NCBI GenBank assembly: GCA_025506515.1
Contig: CM046453.1
Location: 4,992,410-5,056,409 of the forward strand
Direction: 5' to 3'
Length of the DNA stretch: 64,000 nucleotides
DNA from: Flaveria trinervia
Taxonomy: Eukaryota > Streptophyta > Magnoliopsida > Asterales > Asteraceae
Position numbers and translations under genes: made by a program. Of the stretch, positions 26,190 through 38,296 are shown in pieces. Position 1 is the stretch's first letter. Every line of letters starts with the position of its first letter. The notes under the pieces are model-generated. The model was not told where the DNA came from and ran no database searches. It saw nothing but the letters and a program-made list of their open reading frames with translations.

Positions 26190-29100
26190 ATGAGTCTGTA
26201 TGACTCTCAAATAGGCCTCCAGGAGAACAACTTGTTCCTCCTGAGAGAGTTCTTCTACTCCTCCTTCGAAGAAGAACTCTGGACCATAGTACTCTGATCA
26301 GTACTTCATGGTCCTGCCATTTTTCAGCTCCACCGTAGTTACCTCCCTATATACAAATTCATCAGGATGGTTGCCTTCAAGGAGTAACTGGAGCTCATTC
26401 TTCTGGATGTCTTCAAGCTTTTTATATACAACCCCTTCTTAATCATCTTGTTTTCTAGTAAAGCTTGAGGGGTCTTCTTTGCTTGGTGAGCTTCTTGAAT
26501 TCATCAATGATTTCCCAAGGTGAGACTACAATGGCCAACATGATGGTAGAATCTATTTTTCGTACCTGGCCATTGTATCTGTGAGGAATAGTTCTTTATG
26601 GATTCTAGAACTCACCCTGGGGTCCGGCCATACTCTCACTCTCTCCTTCTGAAAAGTGTGCCTGAGAGTGTACAGCCTTTGAGCATGCCCTTTCATGGCT
26701 TGAATAGATGATGACTGAGGAAATTCCTTGTCAACCATCTTCAACAGTTGCTCATCGTGCTGTTTCTGCTGTTCTTCTTCTTCTATCTTGACTCTGACCA
26801 TTCCCTTTGAGAGTCAGGTGTGATCATGAGTTGACTTCGGGGTTTTGGTAGCTTTAGAACAGCAGAGAGTGGCAGACTATCATCTTCATCCTCCTCTTCT
26901 TCTTCTTCCATCCTCAGCACCCTTCTCTCCTTCTGGGTGCATCACTGGATGATGGTTGGGTTGGTGAAGAATTGGTTTTGAAGAATGAGGATGTTTGGAT
27001 TTTGGCTTAGAGATTGGTTGGGAGATTTGAGGGATAGGATCTGTTTGAGTGGGTGGAAGGGAAGGTTGATCCAGCATCTTTGTAGTTAGTTTCGCCTTTG
27101 TGAGTTTAGCCATCTCTAACCTTTTACCAGCCCCAGCCTCATCAAGGGCTTCCACAATAATCCCTTTGTTGAATTGCTCAGACAGACAGATTCTGGTGGC
27201 TATAGCCAGAATACTGTCCCTGGTCCATGCGCGAATCTCCATTAACGATCTTCCTAAGTATTTTGCAATAAAGCGGATCATTATTTCCAACCTCTCTTTT
27301 CCAGAGCATCATACCCTACCCATCGGGTTTGTATCTCTTGCACTTCCAACCTTCTGATCTCACTATCCAGTGTGGCTGTGTCAAACCCCTGCCTGAAGAG
27401 TTGTTCAATTATTTTATCCATGGATCGGTTGTGTGTAGTGTCAGCTTTTTACCAGCTCCTCCAAGGATTTGTCTTCAGCAGTATGATCATCAGCACTTTT
27501 CTTTCGCTTGTAAGTGAGCAGAGGTTGCTTTTCTTTTCTCCTCTTGGGCTTGCTTCTCTTCTTTCTTTTCCTCTGTTCTTTTCCTCTTCTTGTCTTTCAC
27601 TGCAGTACTCTCCCCCTTTTGGATGCATTGGAGGAAGGGGTTTGTACCGCAGAAAGAGTCTTTTGTACAGCAGCATCAATCAGGGGCTGTAAAGTTGAGG
27701 AAAGCCTCTCATCAATGGCTTTAGTCACAATATCAGTGATTATGGGTGTGATGAGAGGGAGGGAATTTTGAAGTACAGCACCTATTTGTCAGGAGGGTTC
27801 TGTTCCTGAGAAGTAGGGCCTGAAGCAGAGGCAGGTGGTTGAGTTTGGAGTGGCTCAGTGTTTGGGGAACCTTCAAGTGAAGGTGCCATCTGTGGGTGGG
27901 TGGAGGCAGATGGTCTTTCTCCTTGTGAGAGTTGATCAAGTAGGTTTTGCAGCCTACTGACTTTCTCTTCAAGGATTGTGTTCTGGGCAAGAACATGTAG
28001 AAAAAGCCCAGGTCATCATCAGCCGAAGCTGAATCATCTGACCTCCTGCTTAGAGCAAGATTTACATGCACTGGGTGTAGACCAGTTAGTGCATGTGCCC
28101 TTGTGCTTGGTACTGGGGACTTCCAGCCTCAGGACAGTGTCCATCATCAGCTGTTGCCTCTAGTGAGGTCTTAGCAATGTTACCAGCCTCATTCTGATCA
28201 TGTGCTGAGTCAGAGGAGAGTGGCAGCCTCACTAGATATTCTAAGCTCCTTGTCTACACCAGGAGATAGGAGTGGTAAACCCCTGTGCTGTGGGTTCTCA
28301 AGTGCACTGTGTTCCTCCCCCTCAATTGTAGAGGTATTCCCAGTAGTAAGTGGTTTCTGGGGAGGGGGTGAGGAGTGCAGTTGAGTCAGCACTTGTGCAA
28401 CTATTAAAGTTGGGCTGAGGGGCGGTTGTTTGGGGTGAAGGGATAGAAGCAGTGTGCACCTGGGGAGGTGGGTGCTCTTCAATGGCAATCCCTCAAGTGA
28501 GGAAGATCCCAGATATGTAGGTACCCCTGTGTGGTTGCTGCAGGCTCCTGTGGAGAGGAGGCCTGAGCGGCTATGGCTGGAAGAGTCATTGTATCCACTA
28601 GGGGGTTTGGACTAGTGGATATATCCTGCGTTTGTGGTGCAGGGGCATCCTCAGGGGACTCAATTCCCTGAGTAGCCGTTTGGGTTTCTTTTGGTGGGTT
28701 TGGTGGGGACTTTTGATTTGGAGGTGGTGGCTGTGGGTTCCAGCTGCATGGGTTTTCGCAGCTTGGCAGCCATTTTTAGTGTCTGGTCAGAGTTGTGCCG
28801 GGAGTATACTTCCGGCAGAACAGCCGTAGCAGGGACTCCCAAGCCAACAAGTCCCTCAGCATTAAGCTGGTTTGTAATGATGGCCATTATGAACCGTGGA
28901 TATAGTATCCAACGGTTGGCAGTTAGTTTTTGAGCCATGTCCTTGAGCTCCGAAAATATTATTTCTGAAAAGTTTAGTGGTTGTTGCTCAAGAATAGAAT
29001 ACATTACCTGCTGCCATTTGTCAACATTTGATCCCAAGACGACGTCTTAGGGGCCAAACATACATTCACCATGTGAAAAATTAGGCGCTCAGCGTCATTA

Positions 29101-29490
29101 AAGTGTTTCTTCATGATAGTGGAGGCACTGAGATCGCCTTGATATCCATGTTGGGCAAAGGATAGATCTGTGGTGCCCTTCTTGGATATCCAGCAGGAGA
29201 ACTAGCATCATTCAGATGAAGAATCTGGCGGATTATTGCAGGATTGATGACTACTTCTTTGTTGTTGACGACCGACTGGAGAGATGGTGTGTTGTTCTCC
29301 CCAGTGGTAATAGTAACGTTCATCCAAAATTGTTGAAGGGATTCGGCATGTAGTATGGGATTCAGAAGAAATGCCGTATTGTATGGGACTGAACCATAAG
29401 ATCGATAGCAGTATCGAACTTAGTCCAGACAGGCGATTTAGTGAGGTAGGCAACACAGTTGTGTCGCGGTTTAATTTGCATGGACGCCAT
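26190..29490 (-). pseudogene. env-like third ORF of the Copia element, frame-broken
   Basis: The ORF starts at the ATG 29490-29488 with MASMQIKPRHN and runs leftward to about 26190 in several frames. It lies downstream of pol, where Sireviruses carry an extra ORF called env-like. The N-terminal part resembles a protein often annotated as uncharacterised in Asteraceae genomes (FSEIIFSELKDMAQKL, YPRFIMAIITNQL). The middle is rich in Pro, Ser and Lys. A later region (26553-26801) is acidic and Gln-rich. I see no clear signal peptide or convincing transmembrane helix, so a membrane role is not supported by sequence. Function is unknown. Confidence 0.6.
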
Positions 29491-30254
29491 TGAGAGGAGG
29501 GAAGTTTTGGAGAGGAACGTTAGGTTGAAGAAGATGAAGCATTGAAGGATTAGGTCAGGGGTATATATAGGGTGCAGGTAATAAAACGACTGAAGGATGT
29601 GGTGTTAGTCATCAGTAGTTTTAAACGACCGTTGACATGGTATTATCCTTTCAGACGTTGAAACATCTGAAGTCGTGGTGTTAGGCATCAGAAGTTAGAA
29701 AACTACTGAAGACCGTGGTTTTGACTTCAGATGATTGAAACAACTGAGGACTTGGTGTTTGTCATCAGTAGTTATGAAACTACTGAGGGCAGTGGTTTTG
29801 TCATCAACTGTTGTAAACAACTGAAGACTTGGTACTAGTCATCAGTAGTTATAAAACTACTGAAGACAAGGTTTTGCTTCAGTTGTTTAGGATGAAACAG
29901 CAGTTGTAGAAACGACTGAAGAGAAAGTTCTCTTCAGCTGTTTTCGTCAATTCTTAGCTTGTCAGCTGTTTCATACTGTCCTCAACACATTCATCAGCCT
30001 TTTTGGCTGATTTCAGTTGTTTCATAGGACATCAGTACTCATCTGTTTTTACTGATTGCAGTAGTTGTAGCTGCATCAGTAGTTGTAACTACATCAGTAG
30101 TTTAGAACAGATGAAGTACTTCAGTACTTGTGAGACTTTTAGCCTTTAGTAGTTATAAAAACTGCTGAGGATAAAAGAGCTCATCAGTACTTATATGTGA
30201 CATAGTTACAAATGATCATCAGTACTTATTACTAAGATCATCAGTAGTTGTCAC
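29491..30254 (-). repeat. Copia spacer with tandem hairpin units
   Basis: Between the pol stop and the env-like start lies a non-coding spacer. From about 29600 to 29890 it carries units of 37-40 bp (after a first 76-bp step) starting at about 29600, 29676, 29716, 29753, 29793 and 29830. Each unit holds CATCAGTAGTT and then AAACTACTGAAG, so each can fold into a small hairpin. The same ACTACTGA/TCAGTAGT motifs recur up to 30245 and in both LTRs. Confidence 0.8.
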
Positions 30255-33200
30255 TTATTCTAGCTGCAGCATACCAAGCCTTAACACCAGGTTTTGGAAA
30301 GTTGAACTATCCAAAGGCTTAGTAAAAATGTCTGCAAGCTCATCAGCACTAGGCACAAACTTAGGATCAATCAGACCTTTTTCAAAACAATCCCTTATAA
30401 AATGATGTCTGATCTCTATATGTTTGGTCCTAGAGTGCTGAACTGGATTTTTGACAATGCAAAGAGCTGAAGCACTATCCATTAACACTGGAGTCTTAGT
30501 CTCTGTAATGCCATAATCCAAAAGTTGGTTTTGAAGCCAGAGTACCTGAGATGTACAACTTGCAGCAGCAATGTACTCTGCTTCAGCAGTTGATGTAGCA
30601 ACTGAGGTCTGTTTCTTGCTCTGCCAAGAAATCAAGCAGTTGCCTAGGAATTGGCATCCACCAGAAGTTGATTTCCTGGTCAACTTACACCCTGCATAGT
30701 CACTGTCAGAAAAAGCAACTAATTTACCAGAATGTCCAGTAGAATACCATAAACCTAGAGATGGAGTGCCTTGCAGATATCTAAAGATCCTCTTGACTGC
30801 AATCAGATGAGACTCTTTAGGTGCAGCCTGAAATCTAGCACAAACACATGTAGCAAACATAATATCTGGTCTAGAGGCTGTTAAATACATCAAGGACCCA
30901 ATCATGCATCTGTAAAGTGTTTCATCAACCACTTTACCTTTCTGATCTGTATCCAGTTGTGTGGTGCTGCACATGGGGGTAGAGCAGGGCTTACAGTTTT
31001 GTAAATCAAACTTTTGCAAAAGATATTTTGTGTATTTGGACTGATGAATGAAAATTCCATCAGCCTTTTGTTTGATTTGCAACCCAGAAAGAACTGTAAT
31101 TCTCCCATGGCACTCATTTCAAACTTCTGTTGCATCAACTTTGTAAAGGCATCACACAACTTTGGATCAGAGGATGCAAAAATGATATCATCTACATAAA
31201 TTTGAACAAGTAGATTATGCTGCCCAGCTTTCTTAATGAATAAAGTCTTATCTATGGAGCCTCTAGTGAAATTATTTTCCAGAAGAAAGTTTGATAATGT
31301 CTCATACCAGGCTCTAGGAGCTTGTTTTAACCATAAAGAGCCTTATCAAGCTTATACACTCAATTAGGATGTTTATTGTCCTCAAAGCCTGGAGGTTGAC
31401 ACATACATAAACCTCTTCTTTAATTTTTCCATACAAAATGCACTTTTGACATCCATTTGAAAAACTTTAAGGTTTGATAAGCAGCATAAGCTAAAAACAA
31501 TCGAATTGCTTCCAGTCTGGCTACAGGGGCAAAGGTTTCATCATAATCAATACCTTCTTCTTGTGCAAACCCCTGAACAACCAGTCTGGCCTTGTTCTTA
31601 ACAATAAGCCCATTTTCATCAGTTTGTTCCTAAACACCCATTTAGTGCCTATTGCACACTTACCTGGAGGTAGAGGAACCAGTTCCCACACTTGCTGTTT
31701 CTTGAACTGAAGAAGCTCAAGCTGCATGGCATCAACCCATCCATTGTTCTTTAAAGCAATGTGATAGTTCTTTGGCTCTTGCTGACTGATGAAGAGAGCA
31801 TAGAAGCAGAAATTTGACAATTGACTCTTGTTGATACTCCAGCAGTGATATCACCAATGATTTGAGACATAGGGTGATTCTTCAGATCTTGATACACAAT
31901 GAGATCTGTGCAAGTGTTTGTAGCAGGCTCAGCAGTAAAGATGGTGATGGTGAATCATTTCCTTGAAACCAATCAGTGGATGGTAATTCAAAGGAAGTTG
32001 AATTCGAAGAGATCTCATCAGCATTTGTTGTGGATGGTGCTACTGGAGCTACAGGAACATCAGGTCTAGCTGAATCAGGCAGTTGATCACTAAACCTGAA
32101 GAGGTGAGTACTACAATCATCATCATCATCAGCAGTACCACCAGGTGGTGAACTGTTGACAGGAGCAACAGCAGGAGTTTGATAAGGAACATATTGCAGT
32201 ATGTCCAAATCAAATAACTCCACAGGGCTTTGTGGAATCTTGTCCTTTGGAGATTCATTGAACTTAAATGTAGAGTTTCTTCAACCATCTTTGTTCTGCA
32301 GTTGAAGACTCTGTATGCCTTGCAAGTAGATGAATAACCAACAAAATACCCTGCATCCACCTTAGGATCAAACTTATGGAGTTGATCCTTTGTGTGAGAA
32401 TAAAACAGGGACACCCAAATGCTTTGAAAAATGAAATCAGAGGAGCCAAATGATGGAGAACTTCATATGGAGTCTTCATCAATCTCTGATTTACTAAAAC
32501 TCTATTTTGCACATAGCAAGCTGTGTTGACAGCTTCAGCCCAAAAGGTTAGTGGCAAACCTGAGTCAGCCAGCATGGACCTTGCAGCTTCAATGAGAGTC
32601 CTGTTCTTTCTCTCCACTACTCCATTTTGTTCTGGAGTCCTTGGGATGCTAAACTGCCTTTGATTCCCTTGGAAAGATAGAAGTCATCAAGTGTATGATT
32701 TCTGAACTCAGTTCCATTGTCACTCCTAATACACTTGACTGGAAGGGAATATTGCTTCTCAATATACAACACAAAGTGAATAATCTTCTGAGCAGCCTCA
32801 TCCTTTTAATGTAGAAAGAAAGTCCATACAAATCTGGAGTAATCATCCACAATTACCAGACAGTATTTCTTCTTTGCCATGCTCATTACTCTCACAGGAC
32901 CAAATAGATCCATATGCAATAATTGCAAGCAGGCAGTGGACTTAGGCACTTCAATAGGAGGGAATGAGACTTTGTGCTGTTTTCCTTTTAAACAAGCAGT
33001 GCAGGTTTCATCACAGTGGAACTCCTTTATTGGTAAGCCTCTAACTAAACTATTGTGGGTAAGCTGATTCATGTTTTTGAGATTAACATGACCAAGCCTT
33101 CTGTGCCACAGTTTAGATTCTTGAGAAGAGGCTTTGGAAATAGGCAAGGATTGCCTTTGAGATCTATTTTCTTGGAAAGATCTAAGGCATATACTCTTCC

Positions 33201-33700
33201 TGTCCTGTTGGCTCTCAGGAGAGTATGATCATCCAACACCTTGTCAATCAAGTGCAAAACTTTGGATGACAGAATCCTACAGTTTGACTGGTGAAAAGAG
33301 CAACATGGCCTTTATCACACATTTGACTGACACTCAAGAGATTGTACTTGAGATTTTCCACATGATTAACATCATCAAATTTGATTTCTCCATTGGAGAC
33401 AAAGCCCTTACCAATGATGTAACCCCTAGCATCATTGCCAAAAGAAACAAATCCCTTCTTTCCTTGAGAGTAGTCATGAAGAAGAGAGCTGTTCCCAGTC
33501 ATGTGCATAGATCCCCCACTGTCTACATACCAGATGCTATTTTGGCATGTTGAAGAACCCTGCAATAATGAACAATCAGTTAGTTTTAGAGACCCAAACC
33601 TTTTTGGTTTTGGGCCTGGTCTCATCAATAGATGGTAAACTAACAGGTTTATCTGAAACAACAGCCTGAGAGGAAGAAGATGGTGTAGAAGAGGAGTCAT
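30255..33700 (-). pseudogene. Copia pol: protease, integrase, reverse transcriptase, RNase H, frame-broken
   Basis: Order on the minus strand: protease with WYVDSGGSMHMTG (about 33560); the pre-integrase zinc region with WHRRLGHVNLKNM (about 33110); the integrase core (DLFGPV, VDDYSRFVW, then ERKNRTLIEAAR at about 32610); reverse transcriptase from about 31800 with YVDD at 31187-31198; and RNase H with STAEAEYIAAA (about 30580). The last open frame (30255-31082) is long and intact and ends in the usual ADIFTKPL segment. Frame shifts split the integrase to RT part. The protein would process the polyprotein, copy the RNA and integrate the DNA. Confidence 0.88.
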
Positions 33701-33892
33701 TTGGCTTGGACCTCCTTTTCTGTGGTTTCAACATAGGAGCATCTAGTTGGTTAACTCTACCTAACAGATGTTGAACCATCATAACCAGCTGTGTCTGATT
33801 TTGTGACAAAGCTTTCAGCTCATCAGACACATTGCCGGTGGAGTTTGATAAGTTCCTATGTTGCTTTTTCTTCTTCTGAGCATTCTCAGCTG

Positions 33893-36398
33893 TCACCTGT
33901 TTAACCCCTTCCTTTTTGGATTTCTTTGAGGACTTAAGGTTACAGGATTTGATGTTGCTGATACAAATGTGGTCTCAAACTCAGTTTTCATTTTTACCAT
34001 CTTCTCATTAATTTCTTCTTTTTGTTTGAGTTTGGAACCTCTTTGTACAACAATCATCTGTAAGATGATTGAACAAACCACATACTTCACATGGTTTTCT
34101 TCATCTTAGGTTGATCATCAACTAAAGAGGTGAAGCAACTGAAGACTTGTTCTTCAATGCTTTGGAAGCATTGTTTGCTTTCTTGACTGCCTCTTTAGTA
34201 GACTTCAAACTCTTTCTACTGGCAGTTTTCTTCTCTTTAGTACTGACAGCAGTTGAAGTTTGAACTTCAGGTGTTAAATCCTGCTCTCTAGTCCTTTCAG
34301 GACCTTCAGAATAACTCCTGAATTAATCAACTCATTGATCATGTGAGTGTCAGCATTTGAACCATCAACATCAGCTGATAAGTTCAAAGAGGGCTTGATG
34401 CTGACTGCTACTTCTGATTGTGCTGTATCAGAAGGTAGATCACATGATGTGATGGATTGGTTATCACTCTCACCATCAGATTCTACCTCTGCTCTTGGGG
34501 TAAAATCTGTAGGTGGAGCAGTGTGATTGTAACCAATTCCAAACTTCACATTGGAGCAGATTTCTTACTAAGAAGCATTTCAAAACCTTTGCATGATTGT
34601 ACCCATCTATCACACTCTACCTGGGTAACTGTAAGGGTTTCTTTGAGATCTTTGTACTTCTCTAGAAGTACCTCTTCTCTAGCCTTATCATCAATTATTT
34701 GGCAATTCAGTTTATAAATCTCATCATTTTCATCTTTAAGCACAGACTCAAACTCAGCTTTGTTTTTGGAAATTATTTGTTCTAGCTCAATGTTTTATTA
34801 ATTAGAGCTACATTTGCTTCTCTAATGGAAGCAAATGCTGCTATGCATGGTTCAGAACATATTTGGTTTTTGCCTCAGAGGATACCTGTGATACCTGAGA
34901 TGTGGAGGCATTAGAAAATGAAGTATCAGCAGACTCCAAAGCCATAAGAGCTAGATTCCCAAAGGACTGTCACCACCATGTTGACCAGCACCTGAGAACA
35001 GTTGGTCATGACCAGACATGTCTCTGGTAAACTGCTCCAGTCAACAACTCCTGGGGTGAAGAAGCTGTGTTGTTGAGGTTGTGTTGTTGATGAGATTGGG
35101 ATGGCTGAGGTCTGGTAGTGCATGAGGTTGTGGTGCCATAGGAACTTGAACTTGATTTGACTGTGGCATGTAATAACAAGGGTACGGATATGGCATTTGA
35201 CCCTGAGGAACAAAAATGCCGGAGATTGTTGTTGAGGATGATGACTAGAAGTGACAGGATGTTGCCCTCTGTGTTGTTGACTATTGCCAGGAAAAGTCAC
35301 AAAGGGTGCAGTGGAGTTAGATCCAGTTGATCTACACTCTCTTGCAAAGTGTCCAAGCCTTTGGCATTTGTGACACCTCAACTTGCTCTTGTCAAAACCA
35401 ACTTTGGTTTTGCCAGAGAGTCCTGGGAATTTTCTTCCAGTTCTTTTATAGAACTTCTGAGATCTGATATTTATCAGGCCATTTGGCTCAAAATATCCAT
35501 CTCTTCTAAGTCATCATCAGCAATCCCCTTGAGATCATCCATAATGAAGCATAGATTGTCATTATTACACCCAGTAACTGACCATCAACACTCACAAATG
35601 CAGAATCAAAAGTGCTTGAAGAGAAATTAATATGCTCATCATACTGGCATTCAGATGAAATATATTCTGACTCATGACCCACCAAGGCAGTGTTGCCTGG
35701 TACAAAGTCTTCAGCGAGCTTTCCAGATGAAGACAACTTTCTCTTCTGTTCTATCTCTCTCTCAAACGTGAGCAGTTTCCCATGGAGTTGGGTGAGAGAT
35801 AGTTTGTCCAAACTTGCACTAGAGCGTAGGACAATAGTATATGTGTCCCATCTCTCAGGCAGTGATCTGAGAAATCTGTTATTCATCTGGATATTAGTGT
35901 ACTCAAGTTTGACCGTTTTTAAGTTCAGAGATCAAACAGAGAGCCGCTCATATTGTTGAGTCAGTGTCTCACCCTTTCTATGAGAAAATGTCTCATATTG
36001 TTGGGCGAGATTTCTCTATTATTTGCCAAGACCTCATGTTCCTCCAAATTGTTCTTTCAAGGCATTCCAGAGGTCATGGGCAGTTTCATGATGCATTAGC
36101 CCAGAATAGTTTCATTGGCAGTGCCATGGCCAGAATTCCATGGGCTTTTGCATCAATTTCAAGCAACTTCTTATCCTCATCTGAGTATTGCTCCCTCCTC
36201 TTCGGAACCATTGATTGGTTTCGGGTTATTCACCATAGGCTTGTGTGGACCATGTACCACTGATGTCCAACAACCTGCGCTGTTAACAGACAGGTGATGG
36301 AGCATTCGTCTTTGCCATATGTTATACTCATTCCTAACCAGCATTGGTGGCTTGGTTGAGGAACCAGTATTGTGAGGATCATTGGAGGGAGTAGTCAT
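33893..36398 (-). pseudogene. Copia gag, frame-broken
   Basis: It starts with MTTPSNDPHNTG at 36398 and shows the Copia gag features YNIWQRRML, FLRSLPERWD (about 35870) and a CCHC zinc knuckle CHKCQRLGHFAREC (about 35375). A long charged, coiled-coil-like tail follows (34270-34750) before the protease. The long gag tail fits Sireviruses. At least five frame changes are needed. Confidence 0.8.
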
Positions 36399-36614
36399 TT
36401 TCAGTTCAGAAACAATTTAGTTCAAGCTTTTAAAAAAGGTTACACAGACCACAACAAACTCAATGAAAACCAGAAAAGATCTCTGGATGAATGACCAGAA
36501 ATACAGAAAATTCAATCTCTATAACGTTTCTTGCAAAAACAAAAGCTAATTCAATCAAACTTAGATCTGAATAGCAGTTTCAAGATCAATTATTAGATCA
36601 TCAATGATTAACCT

Positions 36615-36628
36615 GCTCTGATACCATT
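36615..36628 (-). other. primer binding site of the Copia element (tRNA-iMet type)
   Basis: On the minus strand the 5' LTR ends at 36629 and is followed by AATGGTATCAGAGC, which contains the initiator-methionine tRNA complement TGGTATCAGAGC. Confidence 0.88.
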
Positions 36629-37512
36629 TGACAGGATCAGCGATCACAAGTTTGATGTATTAGAGTTAAAGGCAGCGGAATAAGAATAGGAATTAGACAA
36701 ATGTAGCAAGAAGTCGATGTTGTATGCATTAAGAGCACATACGGTTATGGCGAGAGAATATATTCTGATTCGAGGAATGTTTATAGATATGGAATGTTCT
36801 AATCAAATCATTCATTCATTCACATCATTCACCTATTACAATAGGTTGTCACTCTATATATAGAGTGCAACAAACACTGCTGTTATCACGGAAAGTGACA
36901 ACTGGCAGATCTAATACAAGAATAACTAACTCTTACAAACTACTGAAATGTTCACAACTACTGAGAACATATCAGAGTGTTAAGTACAAAATATAAAACT
37001 ACTGATTGGAAACTACTGAAACTACAACGACTGAAGAACAAGCTCTTCAGTCGTTTTACAAAACTACTGAAACATAAAAATATAAAACTACTGATATCAC
37101 AATACTGAAGAAGTACTCTTCAGCAGTTGTGACAAACTATGAGGCTTCAGTACTTGATCTTCAGACTTTGACCTTCAGATGTTTTCATCAGCTGATGACT
37201 TCAGCAGATATCATCAGCTGATGTCTTCAGTCTTTGTCTTCAGACTTTGTACATCAGTTGTGATCTTCAGCACTTGTAAACTCTTCAGCTGTTGTTCTTC
37301 AGTACTTTGGTCTTTCAGCTTCAGTACTTGTGTTCTTCAGCTGTTGTACTTCAGCACTTTAGTTCTTCAGCTGTTGAAGTCTTCAGCACTTGATCTTCAA
37401 TGTTGAAGTCTCAGCGCTTGTCAAATGCTGATGAGGCTTTCAGCAGTTGTTGTGATACCATGTGGGACTTAGAGGTTTTCTGATCTGGCTCATTGGTTCT
37501 TTTGGTCCAACA
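36629..37512 (-). repeat. Copia 5' LTR, complete
   Basis: It is 884 bp. On the minus strand it runs from TGTTGGACC to CCTGTCA. It contains dense ACTACTGA/TCAGTAGT and CTTCAGCAGTTG motifs. It is directly followed (37513) by an overlapping copy of Tat LTR sequence. Confidence 0.92.
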
Positions 37513-38252
37513 GCCCAGCCGCAGCTGGCGAATAAGCCCAATGCCGTAACTGGGCATGATATTGCTGAAATGATATCGCGAGTCCTCGTATTTCAACATT
37601 TATAAAAACCTTCACAAAAACTTGGTAACCAAGAAAGCCATGTCATGGCTAAAAAAGAATAAGGAAGAAACGCAAGACGACAAAACGCATGAAGCCAAAA
37701 CATTGGCAGAAGTTCAGAGCAGCCACCAATCCCCAAGTCAACTACAAAGACAAACTTCATTAATAACAGTTAGAAACCCTTCGCACAAAAGGGCATAAAA
37801 CCCTTGGCTAGGGGATTTCAGTCCCACATCGTTGACCACAGGCTCCCAGAAATAGAATCATGTGATTTCTTGTTCCCATGCACCAACACTATAAATACTC
37901 TTCATTCCACAGGTAGAACACATTCACATACACAGAACATTCTTACCACAAACTATTTACTTATTCTCCCTTCAGAGTTCTCTTAACATAAATACTTATT
38001 CTCACGCCGGAGTGTGGTCTCGGGGAGGAAAACCCTTTCTGCCTGAGGCGAGGCTCACGGTGTTGTTCTTGTCTCGCAGATACTCGTTCAGCCAAAGTAT
38101 GCTCAGCCGAAGGCCAGCTCAGTCGAAGCCAAGTCCAGCCGCATCCTGCTCCCTAGCAACCAAAGCCAAGTTCCTGCCTGATCCTCGGTAGCAACTCCAT
38201 TTTCGCACTGCTTCCAGGTCTTAATCCCTTGATTAGGATTCGTGTAGCAACA
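37513..38252 (+). repeat. Tat element 5' LTR, second part
   Basis: The first 85 bases repeat 14652-14737; the rest continues the LTR to GTGTAGCAACA. It matches 47488-48230 of the 3' LTR. Confidence 0.9.
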
Positions 38253-38273
38253 TTTGGCGCCATCCGTGGGACT
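38253..38273 (+). other. primer binding site region of the Tat element
   Basis: TTTGGCGCCATCCGTGGGAC directly follows the LTR end. The TGGCGCC start is the form seen in Tat/Athila-type plant elements. I cannot say with certainty which tRNA it pairs with. Confidence 0.6.
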
Positions 38274-38296
38274 CCGACGTTACCCAAAGAATCACC

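Larger units (their letters stand above)
14738..37512 (-). mobile_element. Sirevirus-like Ty1/Copia retrotransposon, minus strand
   Basis: The LTRs in element orientation begin TGTTGGACC and end CCTGTCA. One lies at 36629-37512 (5' LTR); the other at 14738-15373 plus 25710-25963 (3' LTR, split by the Tekay element). A tRNA-iMet-type primer site adjoins the 5' LTR and a purine tract (GGTTCGGGGGAGT) adjoins the 3' LTR. The order gag, protease, integrase, RT, RNase H is that of Copia. About 4 kb of extra sequence with an env-like ORF lies behind pol, which fits the SIRE/Maximus group. Without the nested element it is about 12.4 kb. There is no 5-bp target duplication; ~86 bp of Tat LTR is duplicated instead. 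Confidence 0.88.

Noticed and set aside
29600..29890. CRISPR-like array
   Set aside because: Regular spacing caught the eye, but units differ, there are no unique spacers, and the context is a plant retrotransposon.
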